Part shown: positions 1 to 7,416 of the stretch, piece after piece | Layout of the letters: every line of letters starts with the position of its first letter | Numbering within the stretch: the stretch's first letter is position 1 | Source: JBHPCZ01 sp042573625 | GTDB lineage: Bacteria > Desulfobacterota > Desulfobacteria > Desulfobacterales > UBA11574 | DNA length: 13,081 nucleotides | Reading direction: 5' to 3' | Assembly (NCBI GenBank): GCA_042573625.1 | Contig: JBHPCZ010000097.1 | Span: forward strand, 1-13,081 | Made by a program: the position numbers and the translations under genes | Notes under the pieces: generated by a model | Told to the model about the DNA's origin: nothing | Seen by the model: the letters and a program-made list of their open reading frames with translations, nothing else | The model's database searches: none

Positions 1-237
1 TGTCGAACTTTTATTGAATGATATTTAATTGACAATATCCCATATTAGATTATGAAGCATAATAAAAAGGAATTGTGTGTCAAGAATAAAAAAAGAATTC
101 GAACAATCAGTCGCGGAACGAACAAATTTAGCTTCGTTAATTCAACTCTTCCTGTTCGATTCAAGCGGAGGCTGTTTAGGTGTGAACTTGTGGCCGGGAT
201 TATAGTCAATTAAATATCATTCAATAAAAGTTCGACA
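1..237. mobile_element. MITE-like foldback element with 33-bp perfect terminal inverted repeats
   Basis: Bases 1-33 are the exact reverse complement of bases 205-237. With one or two small gaps the match continues inward to about 41 and 196. The interior is also partly self-complementary: AACGAA at 117-122 pairs with TTCGTT at 133-138, and GAATTCGAACA at 95-105 pairs imperfectly with TGTTCGATTC at 153-162. The whole element can therefore fold into one long hairpin. No coding region of useful length lies inside. This is the form of a non-autonomous miniature inverted-repeat element. The left edge coincides with the window start, so the true outer boundary and any target-site duplication cannot be seen. 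The right arm ends 46 bp before ilvE, so the element may supply or alter that gene's promoter. Confidence 0.7.
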
Positions 238-268
238 TATCACCGAAATCTCATGTAAATCTGAATAA

Positions 269-276
269 TTAAGGAG
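269..276 (+). promoter_or_regulatory. ribosome binding site of ilvE
   Basis: TTAAGGAG lies 7 bases before the ATG at 284. It is a strong Shine-Dalgarno match and settles this start. Confidence 0.75.
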
Positions 277-283
277 TTTTCCC

Positions 284-1354
284 ATGGAAATCAAAGTGAC
301 TAAATCCACAACCATCGGCCAGAAAACGCGTCCGAAAGATTCTGAACTGGGCTTTGGCAAATACACCACCGATCATATGTTTCTTATGGATTATTCTCAG
401 GAAAGGGGTTGGTATAATGCACGCATTGAACCTTACCAGGACCTGAGACTGGACCCGGCCGCCATGGTCCTGCATTACAATCAAGAAGTGTTCGAAGGCC
501 TTAAGGCCTATTATTTAACGGACGGCGGAATCGGATTATTTCGACCTGAAAAAAATATTGAACGTTTGAACAACTCCGCTCGAAGGATGGTGATGCCGGA
601 GGTGGATCCGGATCTATTTCTTCAGGCCATAAAGGAACTAACCCTGCTCGAACGGGATTGGATTCCCAAGTCCGAAGGGTCATCCCTCTACATTCGACCC
701 ACAATGATCGCCAATGAGCCCGCGCTCGGCGTGAGGCCTTCGAATAATTATCTTTTTTTCATCATCACCGGACCCGTGGGTGCCTACTATCCGGAAGGAT
801 TCAATCCCACTAGAATTTACGTTTCCGATGAACACATTCGGGCTGCCAAAGGCGGGGTGGGAGAAGCCAAAACGTCCGGCAACTACGGTGCCACCCTTCT
901 GGTTTCAAAGGAAGCCACCGAAAAGGGGTACACCCAGGTTCTCTGGCTGGACGCCAAAGAGCGCAAGTATGTGGAAGAAGTTGGCACCAGCAATATCTTC
1001 TTTTTGATCAACGACGAGCTCATCACCCCCCCCCTTAAGGGCACCATCCTCCCGGGTATTACCAGAGATTCGGTGCTCCGGCTTACACGGCATTGGGGGC
1101 TGAATGTCTCGGAACGCCCCATCTCTATCCAAGAGGTCGCTGATGGATGCAACAGCGGATCCTTAAAGGAAATGTTCGCCACCGGCACCGCGGCGGTCAT
1201 CTCCCCGGTGGGTGAAATTTGCTACAAGGGAGAAGATTTACGAGTGGCAGACGGAAAAACCGGAGAATTGTCCCGGAAACTCTACGATGAAATTTTCGAT
1301 ATCCAGTATGGGCGAAAGGAAGATCCGTTTGACTGGCGGGTTCGAATTGCCTGA
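284..1354 (+). CDS. ilvE: branched-chain amino acid aminotransferase
   Basis: Cytosolic PLP enzyme of fold type IV that transfers an amino group between glutamate and the 2-oxo acids of leucine, isoleucine and valine. It is the last biosynthetic step and the first catabolic one. The 356-residue length fits the longer BCAT subgroup (Bacillus/eukaryote type, often called IlvE2) rather than the roughly 309-residue E. coli type. Visible motifs are YNQEVFEGLKAY (65-76), YIRPTM (136-141), GGVGEAKTSGNYG (190-202) with the PLP-binding lysine at 196, EVGTSN (232-237) and the C-terminal FATGTAAVISPVG loop (298-310) that binds the cofactor phosphate. All are intact. No other ilv or leu genes are in the window, so it appears to be transcribed alone. 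No convincing intrinsic terminator follows it. Recognition by motif is strong; substrate preference is inferred from the family. Confidence 0.96.
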   Translation: MEIKVTKSTTIGQKTRPKDSELGFGKYTTDHMFLMDYSQERGWYNARIEPYQDLRLDPAAMVLHYNQEVFEGLKAYYLTDGGIGLFRPEKNIERLNNSARRMVMPEVDPDLFLQAIKELTLLERDWIPKSEGSSLYIRPTMIANEPALGVRPSNNYLFFIITGPVGAYYPEGFNPTRIYVSDEHIRAAKGGVGEAKTSGNYGATLLVSKEATEKGYTQVLWLDAKERKYVEEVGTSNIFFLINDELITPPLKGTILPGITRDSVLRLTRHWGLNVSERPISIQEVADGCNSGSLKEMFATGTAAVISPVGEICYKGEDLRVADGKTGELSRKLYDEIFDIQYGRKEDPFDWRVRIA

Positions 1355-1657
1355 TTCTTTTACATTAAAAACAGGCATATCTAACCCGGATATTTCATGA
1401 AAATTTTTCAGCAACCTTATTTTATATGTTAAAATTAGAAAGTTATGGTGAATAACAGCGTCAGCTTCCCTGTCACACTTTGTACCCCTAACTTTTTCTT
1501 CTTTAGCTGAAATATTTTCACCCTGAAGGGCGCTGCCTGATGCGCCCATTTGCCGCGTTATCAGGGACTTGCAGTAGAATACTACGACAGCGCCCCTGAG
1601 TGCCTTGCAAATGAACGCACCAGGCGCGTGAAATGTCCGGGCAAAAGAGAATGGGAC
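1355..1657. repeat. non-coding, palindrome-bearing spacer; possible dispersed repeat
   Basis: This is the spacer between ilvE and the next small gene. It holds a GC stem GGGCGC (1528-1533)/GCGCCC (1542-1547), a TCAGGG...CCCTGA pair spanning about 1560-1599, and the AT-rich near-palindrome TGAAAATTTTTCA near 1398-1410. The long frames seen here on either strand have no ribosome binding site and no recognisable domain. The block from about 1385 to 1600 has the look of a dispersed intergenic repeat, but with one copy in the window that is only an impression. Confidence 0.35.
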
Positions 1658-1936
1658 ATGAAATTGCTTCACGGGGATAGTAAATCAGCCGGGATTGAGG
1701 AACCTTTTGTCACCCTGATCCGGGTCGCGCAGGAAAATCCTGATATCAAATCCCTGCTTCTCAAAATCCTTTCTTTAGACAGTTTTAACCGGGAATCCGC
1801 CCTGAACACAATAATTGAAGATATGAAACTCAAGTCCGCACCCAGAGAGATTGTGTCGGCAATTGCCGGCTTGCTCGATAGCGAAGTTTCAGAGAAAACC
1901 CTGAAATTACTCAATGGAGCGGAAACAGAGGGGTGA
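1658..1936 (+). CDS. small hypothetical protein (about 92 residues, helical)
   Basis: I do not recognise this protein. From the ATG at 1658 it reads 92 residues, soluble and apparently all-helical, with leucine/isoleucine-rich amphipathic stretches (around SLLLKILSL and REIVSAIAGLLDSEVSEKTL). There is no signal peptide, membrane segment or cysteine. The frame is open upstream to 1550, but the upstream part (Arg/Cys-rich) overlaps the palindromic block and has different composition, so I chose the internal start; a GTG at 1628 is an alternative. The ribosome binding site is weak (a purine run AAAAGAGA at 1643-1650). It lies between repeat blocks, alone on its strand. Codon use and amino-acid balance look real, but the gene is not certain. 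Confidence 0.5.
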   Translation: MKLLHGDSKSAGIEEPFVTLIRVAQENPDIKSLLLKILSLDSFNRESALNTIIEDMKLKSAPREIVSAIAGLLDSEVSEKTLKLLNGAETEG

Positions 1937-2247
1937 ATCTCCTTCTGCATGGCGGAAGGCATCAGAAATCCCTCACGATGGGGGCATCGCCCCTGGCCTT
2001 GAAAATAGCCGCTATTTTACAAGTTACCGAATATCCAATATCCATCAAGGAATGTCGAATGATGAAGTCTTTTCGGCCTTTGTAAAATGACGGCGCTAAA
2101 TTTCACGGAAATTCAACCCGAAAGTAAACACGCTGTTTTCCTTCTATATTCGATATTGGATATTCGACATTCGATATTAAAACTCCGGTTGAATGATGTC
2201 ACACGTATCGTGGCACCACTGACCAATTTAATCTGAAAGGGTGTTCC
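1937..2247. repeat. repeat-rich intergenic region with nested inverted repeats
   Basis: No gene is visible here. Several inverted repeats overlap. Bases 2028-2042 (CGAATATCCAATATC) are exactly reverse-complementary to 2152-2166. AATGTCGAAT (2051-2060) is exactly reverse-complementary to 2162-2171. Bases 2008-2031 pair imperfectly with 2072-2094 around the TTTACAA core. Bases 2002-2018 form a near-perfect palindrome (AAAATAGC/GCTATTTT). This combination of TTCGACATT and GATATTGG words is the style of a dispersed palindromic intergenic repeat. The last 60-70 bases should contain the promoter of the moxR operon, but no clear -35/-10 or -24/-12 pair is visible. Confidence 0.7.
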
Positions 2248-3198
2248 ATGTCGCCTGAGAACAGTTTATCTCCAAAAGAGATTTATGAAACAATTTCCGG
2301 AAATATTCAGAAAGTAATGAGAGGGCAGTCTGCTGCCATACGAAAACTGCTGTCCGCCTTTGCAAGCGGCGGCCACGTCCTGCTGGAGGATTACCCCGGG
2401 ACCGGGAAAACGACACTGGCCAAGGCATTAAGTCTGTCGATCAATTCTCAGTTTAAGCGAATTCAGTTCACCCCCGATCTTCTGCCTTCAGACATTCTCG
2501 GTGTTTCCATATATGATCAAAAAGAGAATCGATTCAATTTTCACAAAGGGCCTATTTTTACCAATATCTTGTTGGCCGATGAGATCAACCGGGCCTCGCC
2601 CAGGACCCAATCCGCTTTGCTGGAAGCAATGGCTGAATCGCATGTCAGCATAGATGGCAAAATGTATCACCTTGAAAAGCTCTTTTTTGTCATCGCCACA
2701 CAGAACCCTGTAGAATCCAGCGGAACGTACCCCCTTCCCGAAGCACAGATGGACCGTTTTGCACTCCGATTCGGCCTCGGGTATGTCTCTTCCGACCAAG
2801 AGGTGGCTGTTCTGTCCGACCAGGAAAAAGATCATCCCATTAATGGGATCACACCGTGTGTTTCGATGGAACATGTCTTGTCGCTGAAACAGCACGTGAC
2901 TGAGGTGCGTATCAGTGATGAATTGAAAAGATATATCGTTGATATTGTCGGTGCCACCCGAACCGCATCAGGGGTTGAGTTAGGGGCCAGCCCAAGGGCT
3001 TCCCTGTCTTTAATGAAAGCCGCGCAGGCCCTTGCCCTGTTCGACGACCAGGAATTTGTTACACCGGAGCATGTGCAGGAAATCGCTGTTCCGATTATCG
3101 CTCACCGGATGGTGATGGATCCCCAGGCACGATTCTCAGGCCGGACCGCTCAAGGTGTCATAGAGGAAATCCTGAAAACAATACCGGTTCCTGCATAA
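2248..3198 (+). CDS. MoxR-family AAA+ ATPase
   Basis: Cytosolic AAA+ ATPase of the MoxR group. Members are thought to act as chaperone-like remodellers for partner proteins encoded next to them. The 316-residue length is typical. Motifs in order: Walker A EDYPGTGKTT (47-56), the family signature FTPDLLPSDILG (74-85), Walker B ILLADEINRA (107-116), sensor 1 TQNP (151-154) followed by GTYPLPEAQMDRF (159-171), and sensor 2 GASPRA (246-251) before the C-terminal lid. Walker A has Asp-Tyr where many relatives have Gly-Val, which leaves the nucleotide loop intact. It is the first gene of an operon, with the DUF58 gene starting 11 bp after its stop. The start ATG is preceded by GAAAGGGTG. Family assignment is very secure; the target protein is inferred from the operon. 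Confidence 0.95.
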   Translation: MSPENSLSPKEIYETISGNIQKVMRGQSAAIRKLLSAFASGGHVLLEDYPGTGKTTLAKALSLSINSQFKRIQFTPDLLPSDILGVSIYDQKENRFNFHKGPIFTNILLADEINRASPRTQSALLEAMAESHVSIDGKMYHLEKLFFVIATQNPVESSGTYPLPEAQMDRFALRFGLGYVSSDQEVAVLSDQEKDHPINGITPCVSMEHVLSLKQHVTEVRISDELKRYIVDIVGATRTASGVELGASPRASLSLMKAAQALALFDDQEFVTPEHVQEIAVPIIAHRMVMDPQARFSGRTAQGVIEEILKTIPVPA

Positions 3199-3209
3199 GA
3201 TTTTCACCC

Positions 3210-4562
3210 ATGATTAAACGCTTTCTCTATTGGAGTTATCGACTCTTCTATATAATAAAGCACTTCGTTATTCGGCGATTCACCACAGGCGGCCAGCTGG
3301 TTCTTTTCGGGCTTGTGGCTTCGGCGATCGTTGGTGTTGATACAAAACAGACCCTGGCGTATCAAGCGTTTACCTTCCTCCTGTCTCTTCTTATCGTTTC
3401 CGTAGTCTTCAGCGTCCGCTTCCACGCTCGCTTCGCGGCCAACCGGATTCTTCCACGGTTCGGAACCGCGGGCGAGAAGCTTGTCTATCGCATCCAGATC
3501 CGAAATATGTCCCCAAAACCCCAGCGCGATCTTGTTCTGTTTGAAAACGTTGAAACTCCTGTTCCCACTTTTGAAGAATTCCTGGAAAGCAAGGAACCCG
3601 GTGGTGAAACACGAAACCGGTTAGATCGAGCCCTGGGGTATTATCTCTGGCTTTGGCTGATTTCCCGGAAGCAGGTCAAGATGACCGATGGGAGGCCCCT
3701 GCCAACGCTGTTGCCGAATGAAGAAGGAGAGGTTTCAATAGAAATCGTACCGTTTCAAAGGGGTCGTTTGCGGTTCACAGGAGTCACCATCGCCCGCCCG
3801 GACCCCCTGGGATTATTCAATGCCTTTATTCATATCCCTGTCCGGCAATCCATCAGCGTACTTCCAAAAAGATATTATCTGCCCGCCGTTCATCTGGGAG
3901 GCAGCAGGAAATATCATTCCGGCGGTGTCGCGCTGGCTTCCTCGGTCGGGGATTCTGAAGAATTCATGTCCATGAGAGATTACCGCCCCGGCGATCCACT
4001 GCGCCGGATCCACTGGAAGAGCTGGGCAAAGATGGGCAAGCCCATCGTTAAAGAATACGAGGACGAGTACTTTGTCCGACACGCCCTGGTACTGGATACA
4101 TTTTCAAAGGCAGTGCAGAGTGAAAATCTTGAAGAAGCCGTATCTGTTGCGGCATCTTTTGCCTGCTCGATCCAGACCCAGGAGTCTTTACTTGATCTGT
4201 TGTTTGTCGGTTCGGAGTCGTATTGCTTCACCTTTGGAAGAGGCTTATCCCATACCGATAAAGCGCTGGAAATTTTAGCCTCTGTCAGGGCCTGCAAAGA
4301 CAAGCCGTTTAGCGCATTAGCGCCGTTGGTTATGGAGCGCTCTTCGCTGTTCAGCAGTTGCATCTGTATTTTTCTGTCCTGGGATGAAGAAAGAAAAGAG
4401 TTTGTCGAGCGCATGAAAGCCATTGGCGTGCCGATATTGGCCTTGATTATAACGGCCGCCGACACGCCCCATGATCCTGATCCGGGTTTCGCGACGGACG
4501 GGCCATCAGGCTTTCACAGACTCGAAGTCGGCAGGGTTCAGAAAGGATTGGCGGAAATATGA
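3210..4562 (+). CDS. DUF58 domain membrane protein
   Basis: Membrane-anchored protein of the DUF58 family, the usual partner of MoxR ATPases; its biochemical activity is not established. Two hydrophobic segments lie near the N terminus (about 29-43 and 51-68). An extracytoplasmic-looking beta-rich stretch follows, with the family's PFQRGRLRF...DPLGLF motif (181-203). The DUF58 signature runs from about 257 to 287: YRPGDPLRRIHWK, then a lysine-rich strand ending in KEYEDE. After it the chain continues into a von Willebrand A-like fold (LVLDT at about 293-297). At 450 residues it is in the normal range. The start is 11 bp after the moxR stop, and the end overlaps the transglutaminase gene by four bases (ATGA at 4559-4562), indicating translational coupling. 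Confidence 0.93.
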   Translation: MIKRFLYWSYRLFYIIKHFVIRRFTTGGQLVLFGLVASAIVGVDTKQTLAYQAFTFLLSLLIVSVVFSVRFHARFAANRILPRFGTAGEKLVYRIQIRNMSPKPQRDLVLFENVETPVPTFEEFLESKEPGGETRNRLDRALGYYLWLWLISRKQVKMTDGRPLPTLLPNEEGEVSIEIVPFQRGRLRFTGVTIARPDPLGLFNAFIHIPVRQSISVLPKRYYLPAVHLGGSRKYHSGGVALASSVGDSEEFMSMRDYRPGDPLRRIHWKSWAKMGKPIVKEYEDEYFVRHALVLDTFSKAVQSENLEEAVSVAASFACSIQTQESLLDLLFVGSESYCFTFGRGLSHTDKALEILASVRACKDKPFSALAPLVMERSSLFSSCICIFLSWDEERKEFVERMKAIGVPILALIITAADTPHDPDPGFATDGPSGFHRLEVGRVQKGLAEI

Positions 4563-6556
4563 AAACACCCCCCCTACTCCTCGGCGCGTCACTGTTGTTC
4601 TGGGGCTGGCAGACAGGGCAGCTTATTCTTGCTGTGGTCATGGCCGCCGTCCTGGAAGGCGCGCGTTTCGTCAGCTTCAGGTGGGAGCTTTCTGATCCGG
4701 ATTTTAACCGCATCTCTGATTTCTGCACCGTAATTCTCGTTGGAATGATTGTCTATCTTCTGGCAACCCAGCGGTCCTTTGCCATAATTCTTGTCTTTTT
4801 GAAGTGGCTTCCGGTCGCCTTTCTTCCGTTGATGATTGCACAGATTTACAGCACGTCCGACAGCATCGACATCAGCGCGCTTTTCCTGATGGTCAGGAAA
4901 AAGAGAGCTAAAGCGGATGAACGATCCGGGACCAAAATCAATCTGACCTATCCCTACGTTGTGCACTGCGTCCTCGCTGCCAGCGCGGCCAACGTAAGGA
5001 ACATCTCGTTTTATGCCGGCCTCTTGCTGCTTTCGGCGTGGGCGCTCTGGACCATACGGCCCAAAAGGAATTCGCCGATATTATGGATATTTCTGCTCAG
5101 CCTGGTCGCCGCCGCGGGTTATGTCGGGCATATCGGCCTGCAGGGTCTTCAAACAATATTGGATGAAAAGGGGGCGGAGTGGTTTTACGGTTTCAATGCC
5201 CAGGATACGGATCCATTTCGACGCGCCACCGCCATCGGTGACATCGGCAATCTGAAGCTGTCCGGACGGATCGTCTTCAGAGTCAAACCGGACGAAAATG
5301 ATCGAACGCCCATGCTTCTGGGTCAATCGAGCTACAACGCATACCGGTCTTCAATATGGGTTGCCGCCGGATCTAAATTCCAAAAGGTTCAGTCGGATTC
5401 AGACAAAACAACCTGGAATTTTTATCCGGAACCGGACAAAGGAAAATCAATCACCGTCATGAGCCCGCTAAGAAAGGGCAGAGGGATCTTGACACTGCCG
5501 AACGGGACCTACCGCATATCAGACCTGCCGGTTTTAAACATGGAACAGAGCAATACCGGTGCCGTCAAAGTGGAAAACGGACCCGGTTTTGTCAGCTACA
5601 GGGTGCGATTCAGCCCAAAGACCTTCTTTGATCAACCGCCGGATGAGAAAGATTTAACCATTCCCAAAAGAGAACGGCGCGCCATAATCGAAACTATCGA
5701 GAAATTGAAGCTCAAACCAACGTCTCAAAAAGAGATTTTACAATCCATTAACACCTTCTTTGAAAACAACTTCAAGTATTCGCTTTTTCTGACCACAAAA
5801 GGTTCCGGCACCACGCCCCTGTCCGAGTTTCTGCTTCAATCCAGGACCGGTCATTGCGAGTACTTTGCCACAGCCGCTGTCCTTCTGCTGAGGGCGTCCG
5901 GAATTCCCGCTCGATACACCAGCGGTTACGCGGTTCATGAATTCAGCCCGATGGAGCAGAAATTCGTGGTTCGGGCAAGGCACGCCCACGCCTGGACACG
6001 GGTCTATCTGGACGGCGTCTGGCAAGATTTTGACCCCACACCCCCTTCCTGGGTCGCCGCTGAAGCAGATACCGCATCCGTCTGGGAACCGTTTCAGAGC
6101 ATCTGGTCTGTCTTCACTTTCAAATTCTCGGAATGGCGATGGCGGGAAAGAAAAAAGGGTCCGGCCAGGTATTGGGTGTGGCTTCTTATTCCAATGGTGC
6201 TGATTATCGTTCGAAGGCTGTATGTCAGGAAATGGGTCAAACAGTTTAAAATCGACCCGGAAGAAAAAGATCCGGCCGAACAAAAGATTGGCATCGATTC
6301 AAAGTTTTACGAGATTGAAAAAAGATTGATTGAACTGGGTATTTCCCGTTATCCTTATGAGACCTTTTCAAGCTGGATCAGAAGAATAGAGAAAATCGGA
6401 TCCTCAACAGTTTCGACTGACCCGCTGCATGCTATCCTGGCGCTCCATTACCGATACCGCTACGACCCCCACGGAATCAGCCCAACGGAAAAATCAACAT
6501 TGGAATCCGGCGTTTCATCGTGGCTGGAAAACCATAAAATGAATAGAGACCTTTGA
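4559..6556 (+). CDS. TgpA-like membrane protein with transglutaminase-like domain
   Basis: Inner-membrane protein of the TgpA type: an N-terminal multi-helix domain (DUF3488-like), a periplasmic transglutaminase-like (papain-fold) domain, one more helix and a cytosolic tail. Hydrophobic helices are seen at about 5-36, 55-70, 74-97, 149-166 and 172-193, and again at about 538-557. The catalytic triad is complete: Cys433 in RTGHCEYFA, His477 in RHAHAW and Asp492 in DFDPTP. The tail contains a DUF4129-like stretch (about 585-611, EIEKRLIELGISRYPYETF). The 665-residue length is normal. Pseudomonas TgpA is essential and envelope-associated, but the substrate is unknown, so here I infer only an envelope role acting with the MoxR and DUF58 partners. 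It is the last gene of the operon, and the ATG overlaps the previous stop. Confidence 0.93.
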   Translation: MKTPPLLLGASLLFWGWQTGQLILAVVMAAVLEGARFVSFRWELSDPDFNRISDFCTVILVGMIVYLLATQRSFAIILVFLKWLPVAFLPLMIAQIYSTSDSIDISALFLMVRKKRAKADERSGTKINLTYPYVVHCVLAASAANVRNISFYAGLLLLSAWALWTIRPKRNSPILWIFLLSLVAAAGYVGHIGLQGLQTILDEKGAEWFYGFNAQDTDPFRRATAIGDIGNLKLSGRIVFRVKPDENDRTPMLLGQSSYNAYRSSIWVAAGSKFQKVQSDSDKTTWNFYPEPDKGKSITVMSPLRKGRGILTLPNGTYRISDLPVLNMEQSNTGAVKVENGPGFVSYRVRFSPKTFFDQPPDEKDLTIPKRERRAIIETIEKLKLKPTSQKEILQSINTFFENNFKYSLFLTTKGSGTTPLSEFLLQSRTGHCEYFATAAVLLLRASGIPARYTSGYAVHEFSPMEQKFVVRARHAHAWTRVYLDGVWQDFDPTPPSWVAAEADTASVWEPFQSIWSVFTFKFSEWRWRERKKGPARYWVWLLIPMVLIIVRRLYVRKWVKQFKIDPEEKDPAEQKIGIDSKFYEIEKRLIELGISRYPYETFSSWIRRIEKIGSSTVSTDPLHAILALHYRYRYDPHGISPTEKSTLESGVSSWLENHKMNRDL

Positions 6557-6857
6557 GTTCTAATTCATTTGACGATCATAATCTATCATATCAGAAATTC
6601 TTTCATTTTTGGGATACAGTGGCAAGAAATCCCAAGAAAATGGCAAAGTATAATTTTTGTGATACGATATTATAGTATCACAATATCGTTTGAACACAGA
6701 TACTTGCAAGTTATCCCAAGATAGACAAACGCGTTGTTAAATTTTCTTTATACCATATGTCGCAGCAGTTGCTAATTTATGCTAATGAGCATATGCTCCT
6801 ATCCAGTATCTACTCTCGGCCTCATCTGCTGGACAGGGTGGCCCGCATGATTCACTT
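6557..6857. other. AT-rich intergenic region before the accessory block
   Basis: No gene is visible in these 300 bases. It contains the 23-bp palindrome at 6659-6681 (separate entry). It also has a short inverted pair TTGGGATA (6609-6616)/TATCCCAA (6712-6719) and a perfect 12-bp palindrome GAGCATATGCTC (6787-6798). Composition changes here from the moxR operon to a visibly more AT-rich block. It must hold the promoter for the next genes, but I cannot pick a convincing -35/-10 pair. Confidence 0.5.
6659..6681. promoter_or_regulatory. 23-bp palindrome (GTGATAC-N9-GTATCAC), left copy
   Basis: Perfect 7-bp arms GTGATAC and GTATCAC are separated by 9 AT-only bases apart from one G. A second overlapping inverted pair, ACGATATT (6664-6671)/AATATCGT (6682-6689), surrounds its right half. 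A closely related sequence occurs in reverse orientation at 11425-11447, at the other end of the accessory block. It could be an operator for a dimeric regulator or the edge of a mobile element. Confidence 0.55.
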
Positions 6858-6870
6858 TTGAATAATATCC

Positions 6871-6875
6871 GAGGG
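6871..6875 (+). promoter_or_regulatory. ribosome binding site deciding the lipoprotein start
   Basis: GAGGG is six bases before the ATG at 6882. This favours that start over the in-frame start at 6858, which has none and would push the signal peptide inward. Confidence 0.65.
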
Positions 6876-6881
6876 AAAACG

Positions 6882-7355
6882 ATGAAGAGAAAAACGCTCA
6901 TTAGTGCACTGGCTATTATCGTATTGGCAGGGCTTTCTTCCTGCGGTTTGCATTCCAATTACGAGAGCGCCCTTAAAGAAGCTAGTCGCAGAAATGCGGC
7001 GATGAAGGAAACTGGTTCAACTCTGGCGGGTGATTTGACTGGCCCATCCTCTGATTGGACTGAAGAAGTGCTGATTGGTTTGTTTGCCGACCGTAATGAT
7101 CTTACCATCAGAGTTGGGAGTGGCGGTTGTACCAAAAAAGATGATTTTTGGATTTGGCGTCAAGTTGACGAAGAATCCAAAGCTGGTCATCCACACTATT
7201 TGCTTACCATATATAGAGTGCGCAAAGACGAATGCAAGGCCATTATGCGAAACGGTATAGAGATCAAGTATCATTTAAAAGAAGACTTGGACCTTCCAAA
7301 CATTTTCACATACACATTAACCAACAGGATTGGAGGATCTCCATATATCAGATAG
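6882..7355 (+). CDS. lipoprotein of unknown function
   Basis: From the ATG at 6882 it is 157 residues with a clear type II signal: MKRK, hydrophobic core, lipobox LSSC with the lipidated cysteine at 21. There is no Asp at +2, so outer-membrane sorting would be expected under the usual rule. The mature part is small and mixed alpha/beta. It carries GSGGCTKKDDF (79-89) and, after a strand pair LLTIYRVRKDECKA (107-120), a segment on the pattern G-x-E-I-x-Y-x-L-K-E. Cys83 and Cys118 could form a disulfide. I have an impression of a small widespread family with the GGCT...DxCKA pattern but cannot name it. It opens the accessory block and lies 61 bp before the next gene. Confidence 0.8.
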   Translation: MKRKTLISALAIIVLAGLSSCGLHSNYESALKEASRRNAAMKETGSTLAGDLTGPSSDWTEEVLIGLFADRNDLTIRVGSGGCTKKDDFWIWRQVDEESKAGHPHYLLTIYRVRKDECKAIMRNGIEIKYHLKEDLDLPNIFTYTLTNRIGGSPYIR

Positions 7356-7404
7356 CAAACAGTTGGGCTACGAGAATGACTGTAAAAAATTCAGCAATTA
7401 GGCA

Positions 7405-7409
7405 AGAGG
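7405..7409 (+). promoter_or_regulatory. ribosome binding site of the secreted DUF2330-like gene
   Basis: AGAGG is seven bases before the ATG at 7417, supporting that start over the nearby in-frame ATG at 7429. Confidence 0.55.
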
Positions 7410-7416
7410 TCAACAA

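Noticed and set aside
883..1200. Minus-strand frames inside ilvE
   Set aside because: Fully within a well-supported gene on the other strand; no ribosome binding site or domain.
1550..1657. Upstream extension of the small hypothetical gene
   Set aside because: Arg/Cys-rich text overlaps palindromic DNA and differs from the rest of the protein; no ribosome site at 1550.
1238..1672. 144-residue minus-strand frame after ilvE
   Set aside because: Runs from the end of ilvE through the palindromic spacer; no ribosome binding site, no recognisable fold, repeat-derived composition.
2211..2226. TGGCAC as a possible sigma-54 -24 element before moxR
   Set aside because: No matching TTGC-type -12 element at the required spacing.
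5738..6283. 181-residue minus-strand frame inside the transglutaminase gene
   Set aside because: Overlaps the intact catalytic region of the + strand gene; shadow frame.
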